Shown: positions 6,270-14,867 of the stretch, piece after piece
How positions within the stretch are numbered: the first letter of the stretch is position 1
How the letters are laid out: every line of letters begins with the position of its first letter
NCBI GenBank assembly: GCA_035317085.1
Contig: DATHHS010000154.1
Coordinates: 1 to 54,067 of the forward strand
Source of the DNA: VBDM01 sp035317085
Lineage (GTDB): Bacteria; Pseudomonadota; Gammaproteobacteria; Burkholderiales; SG8-39
Length of the DNA stretch: 54,067 nucleotides
Direction of reading: 5' to 3'
Translations under genes and position numbers: made by a program
The notes under the pieces: generated by a model
Databases searched by the model: none
What the model was told of the DNA's origin: nothing
What the model saw: the letters and a program-made list of their open reading frames with translations, nothing else

Positions 6270-6784
6270 GCCTCGCCGAATTTCGCCAGCACCTGACCCA
6301 GCAATGCGCCAATACCCTGGCGGCCGGTGTCGATCACCAGGTCTGCGACTTCGCGATAGAGGGGGTCGCGCAAGGCGTAGAGCGCTTCGAGCTTCTCCCG
6401 AGCCTCGCCGCCCTGCAACAACGGCCTGGACTTGTCGGTATGGGTGCGCTGCCACAACACCAAGGGTGGCGCATGCAGGTAAATAACGAAGCCGCGGGTC
6501 TTGAGCAATTCGCGGTTGCGGGGATCGAGCACCGCACCGCCCCCGGTGGCGAGCACGATGTCCTCCAGGGCGGTGACCTGTTCGATCACCTCGGCCTCAC
6601 GCTTGCGGAAGCCCGCTTCGCCTTCTATGTCGAAGATGACGGCGACCCGGACGCCGGTACGGGCCTCAATTTCGCGGTCGGAGTCGAAAAACGCCTTGCC
6701 CAGCCGTTTGGCGAGCTGGCGCCCGACGGTGGTTTTGCCAGCGCCCATCATGCCCACGAGGAAAAGCCTGTGAGTCGTCTTCAT
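6251..6784 (-). CDS. aroK: shikimate kinase
   Basis: Phosphorylates shikimate with ATP in aromatic amino acid synthesis. It has 177 residues from the start MKTTHRLFLVGMMGAGKTT; an upstream in-frame ATG is less likely because the family begins just before the P-loop. Walker A is GMMGAGKTTVGR, the shikimate-binding element is FFDSDREIE, then GEAGFRKRE and the conserved LATGGGAVLDPRNRE; the lid contains DKSRPLL. It lies upstream of and overlaps aroB, a widely conserved order. It follows pilQ on the same strand but is separated from it by a strong intrinsic terminator, so it probably has its own promoter. Confidence 0.97.
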   Translation of the reverse strand: MKTTHRLFLVGMMGAGKTTVGRQLAKRLGKAFFDSDREIEARTGVRVAVIFDIEGEAGFRKREAEVIEQVTALEDIVLATGGGAVLDPRNRELLKTRGFVIYLHAPPLVLWQRTHTDKSRPLLQGGEAREKLEALYALRDPLYREVADLVIDTGRQGIGALLGQVLAKFGEACKLSA

Positions 6785-6820
6785 GGAAGTATTGTAGCAA
6801 TCCATCCGCACCGAACTGAA

Positions 6821-6849
6821 AAACAAAGGGCCAGCGTAACGCTGGCCCT
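6821..6849 (-). terminator. intrinsic terminator after pilQ
   Basis: On the reverse strand a perfect 10-bp stem AGGGCCAGCG/CGCTGGCCCT with a 3-base loop is followed by TTGTTTTTC. It separates the pilus operon from aroKB. Confidence 0.8.
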
Positions 6850-6872
6850 CGGCCGATGGGTGAACCCGCGGG

Positions 6873-9023
6873 TCAGCGCTGGCTGAGCCTCTGCTCGACG
6901 ATGCGCGGGGTAATGAACACCAAAAGCTCGGTCTTGTTGTCCGAGCGGGAATTGTTGCGGAAAAGTACGCCGAGCAGCGGGAGGTCGCCGAAAAACGGCA
7001 CCTTGGTGATAGTGGTCTGCAGAGTCTGGGTGTAGATGCCTCCGATCACCACTGTGCCACCGTTTTCTACCAGCACCTGCGTCAGAACGTGCTTAGTATC
7101 GATAGCGAAGCCGGCATTGGTACTCTGGCCCACGGAATCCTTGTTGATGTCCAGATTCATAATGACGTTGCCGTCGGGCGTGATCTGAGGCCTGACCTTG
7201 AGCGCGAGGTTCGCCTTGCGGAATGAAATCGAGGTCGCACCGCTCGAAGTCGCCTGCTGATAAGGCAATTCTGTGCCCTGTTCGATGAGCGCTTCGACGT
7301 TGTTGGCGGTCATCACCCTCGGACTCGAGATGATCTTGCCCTTGCCGTCGGCCTCCAGCGCGGAAAGTTCAAGCTGAAGAGCCCCGGTGAGTTTATTAGT
7401 GATCAGCAATGCGATGGAACCCGCTGCCGCAGCATTTCCAACCGGGGCCGCCGGCAGGTTGACGCTCAGGTTATCCGGGGTCTTGGTCGTTATCTGTCCT
7501 CCTCCCGCCGGAAATAGATTGGGCAGGTCGGCAAGTGTTCCGGTTTGCGTTACGGCCACACCCGTGACATTGCCACCTATGGGACTCGGTCCGCTGCTAT
7601 TGCCGCTTTGCGCGAGCGGCAGCGACACATTCCCCATCCGCACCCCTAGATTTTTCGAGAAACTGTCGTTGGCTTCAACGATACGCGCCTCGATCAGCAC
7701 CTGCTGTACCGGAACGTCGACCTGAGTCAGCAATTTTCGTACTTCCTCCAGTCGAACACCGACGTCCTGTACAAACACCTGATTGGTGCGAAGATCGACC
7801 GAAGCAGCACCGCGCTTGGAAAGGATACGTTGCAGCGGATCGGCGAGAAGCTTCGCGAAGGCATCGGCCTTGGCGTAATTGAGCTGGAAGGTTTCGGTGC
7901 GCAGGGGTTCCAGCTCCGTGATTTGCGCCGTAGACTCGAGCGCGAGCTTCTCCTTCGTGGCGAGCTCGTCGCGCGGCGCGATCCAGATCACGTTACCGTT
8001 CTTGCGCATGTCCAGGCCCCGGGTCTGCAGGATGATGTCGAGGGCCTGGTCCCAGGGCACATCCTTCAGGCGCAGCGTGAGGTTTCCTCCCACCGAGTCG
8101 CTGGTGATGATGTTCAGATCGGTGAAGTCCGCGATGACGTTCAGTACGCTCCTCACTTCGACGTTCTGGAAGTTGAGCGAAAGCTTTTCACCCGTATAGC
8201 CGCTACGCGTGCCCTGCACGAGCTTGTTCGGATCGTACTGGATCGGCTTTACCTCGAGCACGAACTGGGTGTCGGTCTGGTAGGCGTTGTGTTCCCACAA
8301 CCCGCGCGGTTCGATCACCATGCGCACGTTGTCGCCCTGCGGAAAAACGCTCAGGGTCTGGACCGGGGTTGCGAAGTCAACCACGTCGTAGCGTTTGCGC
8401 AGCGTTTCGGGGACGCTGGTCTTGAGAAAATCAACGATTACAGTCTGCCCCTGTTGGCGGATGTCCACCCCGGTGGACGTATCGGATAACTCAACGACGA
8501 TTCGGCCTTCGCCGCCGCTGCCGCGCCGGAAGTTAATGTCCCTGAGGGCGTGCTGGACGTCAGACCTGCCTTCCGCGAAACGCGCGGAGCCGCCGCCCGC
8601 AGCCTGCCGTGCAAACCCCGAGGTAGCGGCTGCCAGAGTCACCAACAAGTTGTTTCCCTCGATCTTGGATTCGTACGAAACCATGTTGCGCAGGTTGAGC
8701 ACCAGGCGGGTGCGTTCGCCCGCTTGCACTACGTTCATCGAGCGCAGCACCCCCTCGCCTATATCCTGGCTGGTGCGCCCGAGGCCATTGGAGGTATCGG
8801 GAAAATCGAATGCGATCCGGGCAGGATTGGCTATGGTAAAGCTGCCCGGAGCAGCCGGGATGGGACTCTTGAAGCTTACCCGTACCAGGACTTGTCCACC
8901 GCTCTGAGTGACGTCGAAGTTCTCGATGCTGTTCTGCTGAGCCTCGGCAAGAGACGCGAACAGGAGCAAACCGAATGTGCCAATAGATGCTTGAATGAAT
9001 CTTCGCACCAGGACGTTACTCAT
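6873..9023 (-). CDS. pilQ: type IV pilus secretin
   Basis: Outer-membrane secretin channel through which the pilus passes. It has 716 residues. A signal peptide ends near FASLAEAQQ. Two AMIN-type beta domains (around residues 30-120 and 165-260) are followed by a secretin/TonB short N-terminal domain (around YTGEKLSLNFQNVEVRSVLNVIADF), an N-domain with DLRTNQVFVQD, and the secretin core with VPVQQVLIEARIVEAN, LELSALEADGKGKIISSPRVMTANN and the terminal VIGGIYTQTLQTTITKVPFFGDLPLLGVLFRN. It is the last gene of pilMNOPQ; its start codon overlaps the pilP stop by one base. Confidence 0.97.
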   Translation of the reverse strand: MSNVLVRRFIQASIGTFGLLLFASLAEAQQNSIENFDVTQSGGQVLVRVSFKSPIPAAPGSFTIANPARIAFDFPDTSNGLGRTSQDIGEGVLRSMNVVQAGERTRLVLNLRNMVSYESKIEGNNLLVTLAAATSGFARQAAGGGSARFAEGRSDVQHALRDINFRRGSGGEGRIVVELSDTSTGVDIRQQGQTVIVDFLKTSVPETLRKRYDVVDFATPVQTLSVFPQGDNVRMVIEPRGLWEHNAYQTDTQFVLEVKPIQYDPNKLVQGTRSGYTGEKLSLNFQNVEVRSVLNVIADFTDLNIITSDSVGGNLTLRLKDVPWDQALDIILQTRGLDMRKNGNVIWIAPRDELATKEKLALESTAQITELEPLRTETFQLNYAKADAFAKLLADPLQRILSKRGAASVDLRTNQVFVQDVGVRLEEVRKLLTQVDVPVQQVLIEARIVEANDSFSKNLGVRMGNVSLPLAQSGNSSGPSPIGGNVTGVAVTQTGTLADLPNLFPAGGGQITTKTPDNLSVNLPAAPVGNAAAAGSIALLITNKLTGALQLELSALEADGKGKIISSPRVMTANNVEALIEQGTELPYQQATSSGATSISFRKANLALKVRPQITPDGNVIMNLDINKDSVGQSTNAGFAIDTKHVLTQVLVENGGTVVIGGIYTQTLQTTITKVPFFGDLPLLGVLFRNNSRSDNKTELLVFITPRIVEQRLSQR

Positions 9024-9550
9024 TATCTGCCTCCTCCGACTTCCTGCAATTGCAACGTGCTCTGGCGCTCCGTCCAGTCGCCGACGGCATCCTGGATGAG
9101 CTCACGCAACTGGACCTGGCTTTCGGTAATCGTCGTGATGAGACCGAAATTCTGACCCACGTAGTTGCCGACTTTTACGCGGTAGAGACCCGCATCGGCT
9201 TTGATCAAGGCAAAGTTCGCCTTCTTCTGCTGCAGCACGCCGACCATTCTCAGCGACTCCAATGGAAAAGCTTCCAGCGGTTCCTTCGGCCGATTGAGAT
9301 CGGGCTTGAGTCCGCCCCCGCCGGTGCTCGCCGACTTTGTGACGAGCTCGATCTTCGCGCTGCTGAAGGGGTCACCCTGATCGAACGCCGTGTAGGGGAC
9401 GGGCTCATAGGGCTTTACGACGGGCAGCGGATCTATCCGACCGCGAAGATCCTTGGTTTTGTCCTTGAGCTCCGCCTTGAGGTCACCAAATTCCTCGCCG
9501 CCACACGAGACGAGCAGCAGACCGAGCACGACGACCAGGACCGGCCTCAT
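9023..9550 (-). CDS. pilP: type IV pilus inner-membrane lipoprotein
   Basis: PilP binds the PilN/PilO heterodimer and links the inner-membrane platform to the secretin. It has 175 residues. The N-terminal signal ends in the lipobox-like LLLVSCGG, giving a lipidated Cys16. A flexible proline-rich stretch precedes a C-terminal beta domain with LESLRMVGVLQQKKANFALIK and YRVKVGNYVGQNFG, typical of PilP. It overlaps pilO by 4 bases and pilQ by 1, consistent with translational coupling. Confidence 0.95.
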   Translation of the reverse strand: MRPVLVVVLGLLLVSCGGEEFGDLKAELKDKTKDLRGRIDPLPVVKPYEPVPYTAFDQGDPFSSAKIELVTKSASTGGGGLKPDLNRPKEPLEAFPLESLRMVGVLQQKKANFALIKADAGLYRVKVGNYVGQNFGLITTITESQVQLRELIQDAVGDWTERQSTLQLQEVGGGR

Positions 9551-10185
9551 TTCCTGCCTGCCTTCGCCGTCTTCGAAGCCCTGCTCTGGGCCGCCACCTC
9601 TTCATCGTCCAGATAGCGGAATGTCTTGGCCGTCACGTCCATCACAAGAGAACCGTCCTTATTCCCGGTCAGAGCGATGTCGTTCAGCGTTACGATCCGT
9701 GAGAGCTGGCCGATATCGCTCGCAAACTGCCCCATGTCGTGGTAGTTGCCGCTGAGTTTGAGCGTCACCGGAAGCTCGGCGTAGAACTCGCGCCTGGTCT
9801 CCGCTGGAGCCGGCTTGAACAGATCGAATTGCAGCCCGCGGCCGAGTCCCGCCTGATTGATATCCACGAGCAGCGCATCCATTTGCGACCGGTTGGGAAG
9901 CTGCCTCAGAAGAGCCCCGAAGGAGCTGTCGATTTCACGCAGTTGCTGACGGTAGAGATCGAGATTGATCGCCTGTTGTTGCTTGGCGACATAATCGTCC
10001 TTGAGCTTTACCTCTTGGGCGCGTCCGGCATCAAGCGAATCCATCTCCTCCTGCCAGTCAAGGAAGTAGCCCAGGACAACAATGCCGACCAAGACCACAA
10101 CCAACAACATCGCCTTGGGTAGCGGCGGCCAGGCGCCTGGATCGCGCGTATTGAGATTCTTGAACTGATCGAGCAACTGCTTCAT
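9547..10185 (-). CDS. pilO: type IV pilus inner-membrane protein PilO
   Basis: Bitopic protein that pairs with PilN. It has 212 residues. A cytoplasmic N-terminus precedes one transmembrane helix (about residues 24-44, AMLLVVVLVGIVVLGYFLDW), a periplasmic coiled coil (EVKLKDDYVAKQQQAINLDLYRQ) and a ferredoxin-like C-terminal domain with FYAELPVTLKLSGNYHDMGQF, a PilO signature. It sits 8 bases after pilN and overlaps pilP by 4. Confidence 0.95.
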   Translation of the reverse strand: MKQLLDQFKNLNTRDPGAWPPLPKAMLLVVVLVGIVVLGYFLDWQEEMDSLDAGRAQEVKLKDDYVAKQQQAINLDLYRQQLREIDSSFGALLRQLPNRSQMDALLVDINQAGLGRGLQFDLFKPAPAETRREFYAELPVTLKLSGNYHDMGQFASDIGQLSRIVTLNDIALTGNKDGSLVMDVTAKTFRYLDDEEVAAQSRASKTAKAGRK

Positions 10186-10193
10186 TGGGTTCT

Positions 10194-10796
10194 CTAGCCT
10201 TTTGCCGCAGCCGCTTTAGGTGCGGTCTTGCCGGATTTGGCGGCATCTTCAGTCTGGAGCCGCTTGAGACTGACATTCATGTTGAATTCCGATACGCGCT
10301 TGTTGTTTACGATCGCCGCCTTGATCTCGACAAGGTCGGGATTCTCAAGATAAGGCGACGCGGCGAAATTACGCATCAGAGTCGAGACACGGGCATTGGA
10401 TTGCGAATAGCCCGTCATGTTGATTTTCAAGCCGGTTTGCTTGATCGACCTGAGATACACACCGTCGGGCACTTGCTGGACCAGCTCCTGCAGCAGGTAG
10501 ACGGCCTGGGCTCGGTCTGCTTGCAGCCGCTCGATGATCTGTTTGCGGGCAAGCAGGGCCGCGATCTCGGTCTTGAGCTTCTTGATCTCTTCGATTTCCT
10601 TGTCGAGCCGGACGTTTTCCTTCTTCAGAAACTCGTTGCGACTGCTCTGCTCCGAGATGTACCCGGCGATCGTCAGGTGCACCGCTCCGACAATCAAAAG
10701 TCCCAGCACCGCAACCATACCTCCCACCACGCCAAGATGCTGGCGCTGGGCCTTGCGGCGCGCCTCGCGCCACGGTAAAAGATTGACGCGGATCAC
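10194..10796 (-). CDS. pilN: type IV pilus inner-membrane protein PilN
   Basis: Partner of PilO; its cytoplasmic N-terminal tail docks into PilM. It has 200 residues from a GTG start. The N-terminus IRVNLLPWREARRK carries the conserved INLLPWR motif for PilM binding. One transmembrane helix follows (about residues 24-45), then a coiled coil rich in E and K, and the fimbrial-assembly domain with GVYLRSIKQTGLKINMTGYSQS. The alanine/lysine-rich C-terminal tail is unusual but short. It overlaps pilM by 4 bases. Confidence 0.95.
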   Translation of the reverse strand: MIRVNLLPWREARRKAQRQHLGVVGGMVAVLGLLIVGAVHLTIAGYISEQSSRNEFLKKENVRLDKEIEEIKKLKTEIAALLARKQIIERLQADRAQAVYLLQELVQQVPDGVYLRSIKQTGLKINMTGYSQSNARVSTLMRNFAASPYLENPDLVEIKAAIVNNKRVSEFNMNVSLKRLQTEDAAKSGKTAPKAAAAKG

Positions 10797-11878
10797 GGAT
10801 CAAATCTCCGCATGGCGAGGCCGCACGCAACCATGAGCGACGGCGCGTCCGCCACGAGTTTCTTCAGTTGAACGCGCGGCGAAATCGCCATGTTGGCAAA
10901 GGGATTCGCGACGAGCGCGTTGATCTGAGTGCGACTCTGCACCATCTCATCCAGCCCCGGGATCACTGCGGAGCCCCCGGTGAGCAGGACGTGCTCCACT
11001 GAGGTGTATTGGGTCGATGTGAAGAAAAACTGCACTGCCCGCTGGATTTCCAGCGCTGCGTTTTCCATGAAAGGCCGCAACACCTCAGATTCGTAGTTTT
11101 CCGGAAGGCCGCCGGAACGTTTGGCTGCTTCGGCTTCTTCCAGGCTCATCCCGTATACACGCATGATGTCCTGCGTGAGCTGGCTGCCGCCGAACGCCTG
11201 CTCGCGCGTGTAGACGGTCTGCTCGTTGCGCAATACCGTGATGTTCATGACGTTCGCGCCCAGGTCGACCAGGGCGATGTTCTGGTCTTTGCCATGCTCC
11301 GGGAACTGCTGCTGGATCAGTTCAAACGAAGACTGGACCGCGTAGGACTCTACGTCCATGACTACCGCCTTGAGCCCCGAGGCCTCGGCTACCGCCACCC
11401 GGTCCTCGACTTTCTCCTTGCGGGAAGCGGCAATCAGCACTTCAACCTCCTCCGGCCCGGAAGGAGACGGTCCGATCACCTGGAAATCGAGATTGACTTC
11501 GTCCAGCGCAAACGGAATATATTGATTGGCCTCGGTCTCTACTTGGATTTCCAACTCTTCGTCACGCAACCCCGCCGGCACAATGATCTTCTTGGTGATC
11601 ACCGCGGCCGAAGGCAGTGCCAAGGCCACGTTTTTCGTGCGCGTCGCCATCCTCTTCCACCCGCGCTGAGTGGCATCGACCACTGCATCGAGGTTGGTGA
11701 TGTTGCCGTCCAGGACCGCGTCCTTGGGCAGGGCTTCGATGGCATAGCGCTCCACCCGGGGAGCTCCTTTCCCTGCGTCGGTGAGCTCCACCAGCTTCAC
11801 CGAGGACGAAGAGATGTCCATCCCGAACAGCGGCGGGGTCTTCGCCCTAAAAATATCCATATCAAAGGTGAGCTTCAA
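10793..11878 (-). CDS. pilM: type IV pilus actin-like protein PilM
   Basis: Cytoplasmic actin-fold ATPase-like protein that binds the PilN tail and organises the assembly platform. It has 361 residues. Actin-type motifs are FGMDISSSSVKLVEL (phosphate 1), NIALVDLGANVMNITVL (phosphate 2) and VEHVLLTGGSAVIPGLDEM (adenosine). I kept a TTG start because a good Shine-Dalgarno AAGGAG lies 9 bases upstream of it, whereas the next in-frame ATG would be 27 bases from that site. First gene of the pilus operon, divergent from mrcA. Confidence 0.95.
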   Translation of the reverse strand: MKLTFDMDIFRAKTPPLFGMDISSSSVKLVELTDAGKGAPRVERYAIEALPKDAVLDGNITNLDAVVDATQRGWKRMATRTKNVALALPSAAVITKKIIVPAGLRDEELEIQVETEANQYIPFALDEVNLDFQVIGPSPSGPEEVEVLIAASRKEKVEDRVAVAEASGLKAVVMDVESYAVQSSFELIQQQFPEHGKDQNIALVDLGANVMNITVLRNEQTVYTREQAFGGSQLTQDIMRVYGMSLEEAEAAKRSGGLPENYESEVLRPFMENAALEIQRAVQFFFTSTQYTSVEHVLLTGGSAVIPGLDEMVQSRTQINALVANPFANMAISPRVQLKKLVADAPSLMVACGLAMRRFDP

Positions 11879-12058
11879 CCCGAATTTCTCCTTCAGGTAT
11901 CGCCTGTTAGGCGCGATTGGTATAATTTACGTTAAATGCTAGCAACAACTCCCCACCCTGTAAAGTAAATTATTTACGCTAGATATTAATAACTTATGCC
12001 GAACTTACGTCCCCCCCGCTTATCTATAATGGGCGACCTTTTTTGGGACATCCCCTGA
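11879..12058. promoter_or_regulatory. divergent pilM-mrcA promoter region
   Basis: 180 AT-rich bases between divergent starts. Contains the pilM Shine-Dalgarno (AAGGAG on the reverse strand), the palindrome GTAAAT-T-ATTTAC at 11965-11977, a related GTAAAT half-site near 11924-11937, and TATAAT at 12025-12030 facing mrcA. Exact promoters are not resolved. Confidence 0.45.
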
Positions 12059-14359
12059 ATGTGGCTTCGATGGTTCGCCTTCCCGGCACTGGCGTTGGCT
12101 GGGCTGGCGGTGGTGGGTCTGGCGCTGGCCGGTTTCGTCATCCTCCTTGCCTATCCTAACCTTCCCTCGATCGAGGCACTCACCGCATACCAGCCCAAAA
12201 TCCCGCTGCGGGTCTACACCGCCGATGGTGTTCTGATCGGGGAATTTGGCGAGGAACGCCGTTCGGTCGTCCGAATCGAGGAAATTCCTCCTCTGATGAA
12301 ACAGGCGATCCTCGCAGCCGAAGACGAGCGTTTCTACCAGCACACCGGGGTCGACTACCACGGGGTGCTGCGGGCGGCCTACTCCAACCTGGTGACCGGC
12401 GGCAAAACGCAAGGCGCGTCCACGATCACCATGCAGGTCGCGCGAAATTTCTTTCTTTCCCGCGAAAAGACGCTCACGCGCAAGCTATATGAGGCGCTGC
12501 TCGCGTTCAAGATTGAAAACAGTCTGACCAAAGACCAGATCCTGGAGATCTACGTCAATCAGATCTACCTGGGCCAGCGCGCCTACGGATTCGGCACCGC
12601 GGCGCAAGTCTATTTTGGCAAGACGCTTTCCCAGTTGAATACTGCGGAGATCGCGATGCTTGCCGGGCTGCCGAAAGCACCGTCGTCTTTCAACCCGGTG
12701 ATCAATCCGAAGCGCGCCAAACAACGCCAGCTCTATGTGCTGCGGCGCATGCGCGAACTCGCGCTCCTTGACGACGGGCAATACGAGGAGGCGCAAGCGG
12801 TTCAGATCAATGTCAAGCGGGAGACAGCTACCGGGTACGAGATTCACGCCGAGTTTGTCGCCGAGATGGTCCGTCAGCTGCTCTACGAACGCTATCCGGA
12901 GGATATCTATTCACGCGGATTTCGTGTTTACACCACGATTACGCGAACCGATCAGGAGGCCGCTTACGAGGCCTTGCGCCAGGGCGTTCTCGAGTACGAT
13001 CGGCGCCACGGCTACCGCGGCCCGGAAGGTTTCGTCGACCTCAAGGACGCGCAGGAAGAGGACTACGAAGAGGCGCTGCAGGATCATAGCGACAGCGACG
13101 ACATGCTCGCGGCGCTGGTCCTGGAGGCGACACCGAAACGCGTAAAGGCCTATCGGCGCGGAGGAGAATCCGTGACCATTGCCGGGGAGGGGCTCAAGTT
13201 CGCCGAACGCATGCTAGATCCTCGAACGCCCCAGATGCGCAGGATCCGCCGTGGTGCCGTGATCCGCATTCAGAAGGACGTCAAGGACGACTGGCAGATC
13301 GTGCAACTGCCTGAAGTCGAGGGAGCCTTCATCTCCGTCAATCCCCAGGACGGCGCCGTGCGCTCGCTCGTCGGCGGTTTCGACTTCAACCGAAGCCAGT
13401 ACAACCACGTGACCCAGGCTTGGCGCCAACCCGGCTCGGGTATCAAACCTTTCATCTACTCGTCGGCACTGGAGAAGGGGTTTACGTCAGCCACCGTCAT
13501 CAATGACGCGCCCGTTGTGGTCGATGCTGCCCTGACCGGGGGACAAGTATGGGAACCGAAGAACTATGACGGCCGGTACGAGGGGCCGATGAGCCTGCGA
13601 ATGGCCCTTGCCAAGTCGAAGAACATGGTGTCGATCCGTGTTTTGCAGGCGATTGGCCCACAATATGCGCAGGATTACATCACGCGTTTCGGCTTCGATG
13701 CCGACCGGCACCCGCCTTATCTCACCATGGCGCTCGGAGCGGGCTCGGCCACGCCCCTGCAGATGGCGCGCGCGTTTTCGGTATTCGCCACCGGGGGATA
13801 CCGCACGGAGCCTTACGTGATTCAGAAGATCGTCGACGATCGCGGAAACGTGCTCGCAGAAGCGCAGCCGGCTCGGGCCGGCGATGAGTCCTTGCGAGTC
13901 ATCGACGCCCGCAACGCCTTCATCATGGATAGCATGATGCACGACGTTATGCGCTATGGAACCGGAGCGCGCGCCATGGCGCTCGGGCGCACGGATCTTG
14001 CCGGCAAGAGCGGCACCACGAACGACTACATCGATGCCTGGTTCAGCGGCTATCAACCTACGTTGGTGAGCATCGCCTGGCTAGGCTTTGACCAGCCGAA
14101 AAAACTCGGCCCCGGGGAGACTGGGTCGGTTGCAGCGTTGCCGATCTGGATGAGTTACATGGCCAAGGCGCTGAAGGGCGCGCCTGAAATGTTCCAGCGC
14201 AATCCCGAGGGTATCGTTACGGCCAAAGTCAACGAAAACGGACTTCAGTCCCCCGATGGAAGACCGGAGTTCTTCTTTCGCGAGAATGTACCGCCCGAGC
14301 AGGGTCCGGTGGATCCCGGAGTACGCACCGCCGAGGACGTCAAGAACCAGTTATTCTGA
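12059..14359 (+). CDS. mrcA: penicillin-binding protein 1A (glycosyltransferase/transpeptidase)
   Basis: Bifunctional peptidoglycan synthase anchored in the inner membrane. It has 766 residues. An N-terminal transmembrane helix (about residues 8-32) is followed by the GT51 domain with AAEDERFYQHTGVD, GASTITMQVARNFFLS and EIYVNQIYLGQRAYGFG. The transpeptidase domain shows SxxK as GSGIKPF, SKN as AKSKNMVS, and KSGT in GKSGTTNDYIDAWF. A PCB/OB-like insert lies between. The divergent arrangement with pilM is conserved in beta- and gammaproteobacteria. A TATAAT box lies about 30 bases upstream of the start without an obvious -35. Confidence 0.97.
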   Translation: MWLRWFAFPALALAGLAVVGLALAGFVILLAYPNLPSIEALTAYQPKIPLRVYTADGVLIGEFGEERRSVVRIEEIPPLMKQAILAAEDERFYQHTGVDYHGVLRAAYSNLVTGGKTQGASTITMQVARNFFLSREKTLTRKLYEALLAFKIENSLTKDQILEIYVNQIYLGQRAYGFGTAAQVYFGKTLSQLNTAEIAMLAGLPKAPSSFNPVINPKRAKQRQLYVLRRMRELALLDDGQYEEAQAVQINVKRETATGYEIHAEFVAEMVRQLLYERYPEDIYSRGFRVYTTITRTDQEAAYEALRQGVLEYDRRHGYRGPEGFVDLKDAQEEDYEEALQDHSDSDDMLAALVLEATPKRVKAYRRGGESVTIAGEGLKFAERMLDPRTPQMRRIRRGAVIRIQKDVKDDWQIVQLPEVEGAFISVNPQDGAVRSLVGGFDFNRSQYNHVTQAWRQPGSGIKPFIYSSALEKGFTSATVINDAPVVVDAALTGGQVWEPKNYDGRYEGPMSLRMALAKSKNMVSIRVLQAIGPQYAQDYITRFGFDADRHPPYLTMALGAGSATPLQMARAFSVFATGGYRTEPYVIQKIVDDRGNVLAEAQPARAGDESLRVIDARNAFIMDSMMHDVMRYGTGARAMALGRTDLAGKSGTTNDYIDAWFSGYQPTLVSIAWLGFDQPKKLGPGETGSVAALPIWMSYMAKALKGAPEMFQRNPEGIVTAKVNENGLQSPDGRPEFFFRENVPPEQGPVDPGVRTAEDVKNQLF

Positions 14360-14379
14360 ACTCGATGTCCGCCCGCTAG

Positions 14380-14697
14380 TCAGCGCAGTACGACGGGGTG
14401 ACCCGACTGTTCGCTCACCAGCTTCGAAAGCGCAGCCAGAAGCTCGCCGCCTTCGCGGGAGTCGACCCAGGCTGAGCCATTCCAGCGGAAATGGTAGCCT
14501 CCCGCCTTAGCGGCAACCCAGATTTCCTGCGCAGCCGCGTGACGGTTGACGATAATTCGGCTGCCGTCGGTAAATTCGAGTTGGAGCACTCCCGAACCTT
14601 TCGGTTCACAGTCGCAATCGGCCGCGCTTTCCTCAAGCGCCTGCGCAATCCGCTCGAGCATCGTATCGGTCAGGCTTTCGAACTCGCTTGGGTTCAT
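14380..14697 (-). CDS. cyaY: iron-sulfur assembly frataxin homologue CyaY
   Basis: CyaY modulates IscS-dependent Fe-S cluster assembly and binds iron through an acidic ridge. It has 105 residues from the ATG giving MNPSEFESL; a GTG codon immediately upstream would add one residue. The fold signature is present: an acidic first helix (TDTMLERIAQALEE), then CDCEPKGSGVLQLEFTDGS, RHAAAQEIWVAAKAGGYHFRW and a final helix around GELLAALSKLVSEQ. Convergent with mrcA, and divergent from the lptM-like/lysA pair, a common arrangement. Confidence 0.95.
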   Translation of the reverse strand: MNPSEFESLTDTMLERIAQALEESAADCDCEPKGSGVLQLEFTDGSRIIVNRHAAAQEIWVAAKAGGYHFRWNGSAWVDSREGGELLAALSKLVSEQSGHPVVLR

Positions 14698-14738
14698 CAC
14701 CGTGCTAGACTAAATGGTATTTAACTATCGGCTTCGCC

Positions 14739-14867
14739 ATGCGCCGCGCCGTTGGTTTCATTCTCCTGCTCCTCACCCTGTCGGCCTGCGGCAACAAGGC
14801 GGGCCTCTACCTTCCTTCGTCGGAGAAGGATCCGCGGCAGGATAACAAGTCCACGCCGCGCCAGTGA
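14739..14867 (+). CDS. lptM: small LptM (YifL)-type lipoprotein
   Basis: The product has 42 residues, beginning MRRAVGFILLLLTLSACG. The signal peptide with lipobox LSAC would give Cys17, followed by GNKAGLYLP and a short charged tail. This matches the LptM/YifL lipoproteins that sit between cyaY and lysA and help the LptD/E lipopolysaccharide translocon mature. Its TGA overlaps the lysA GTG start, so the two are probably translationally coupled. Confidence 0.8.
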   Translation: MRRAVGFILLLLTLSACGNKAGLYLPSSEKDPRQDNKSTPRQ

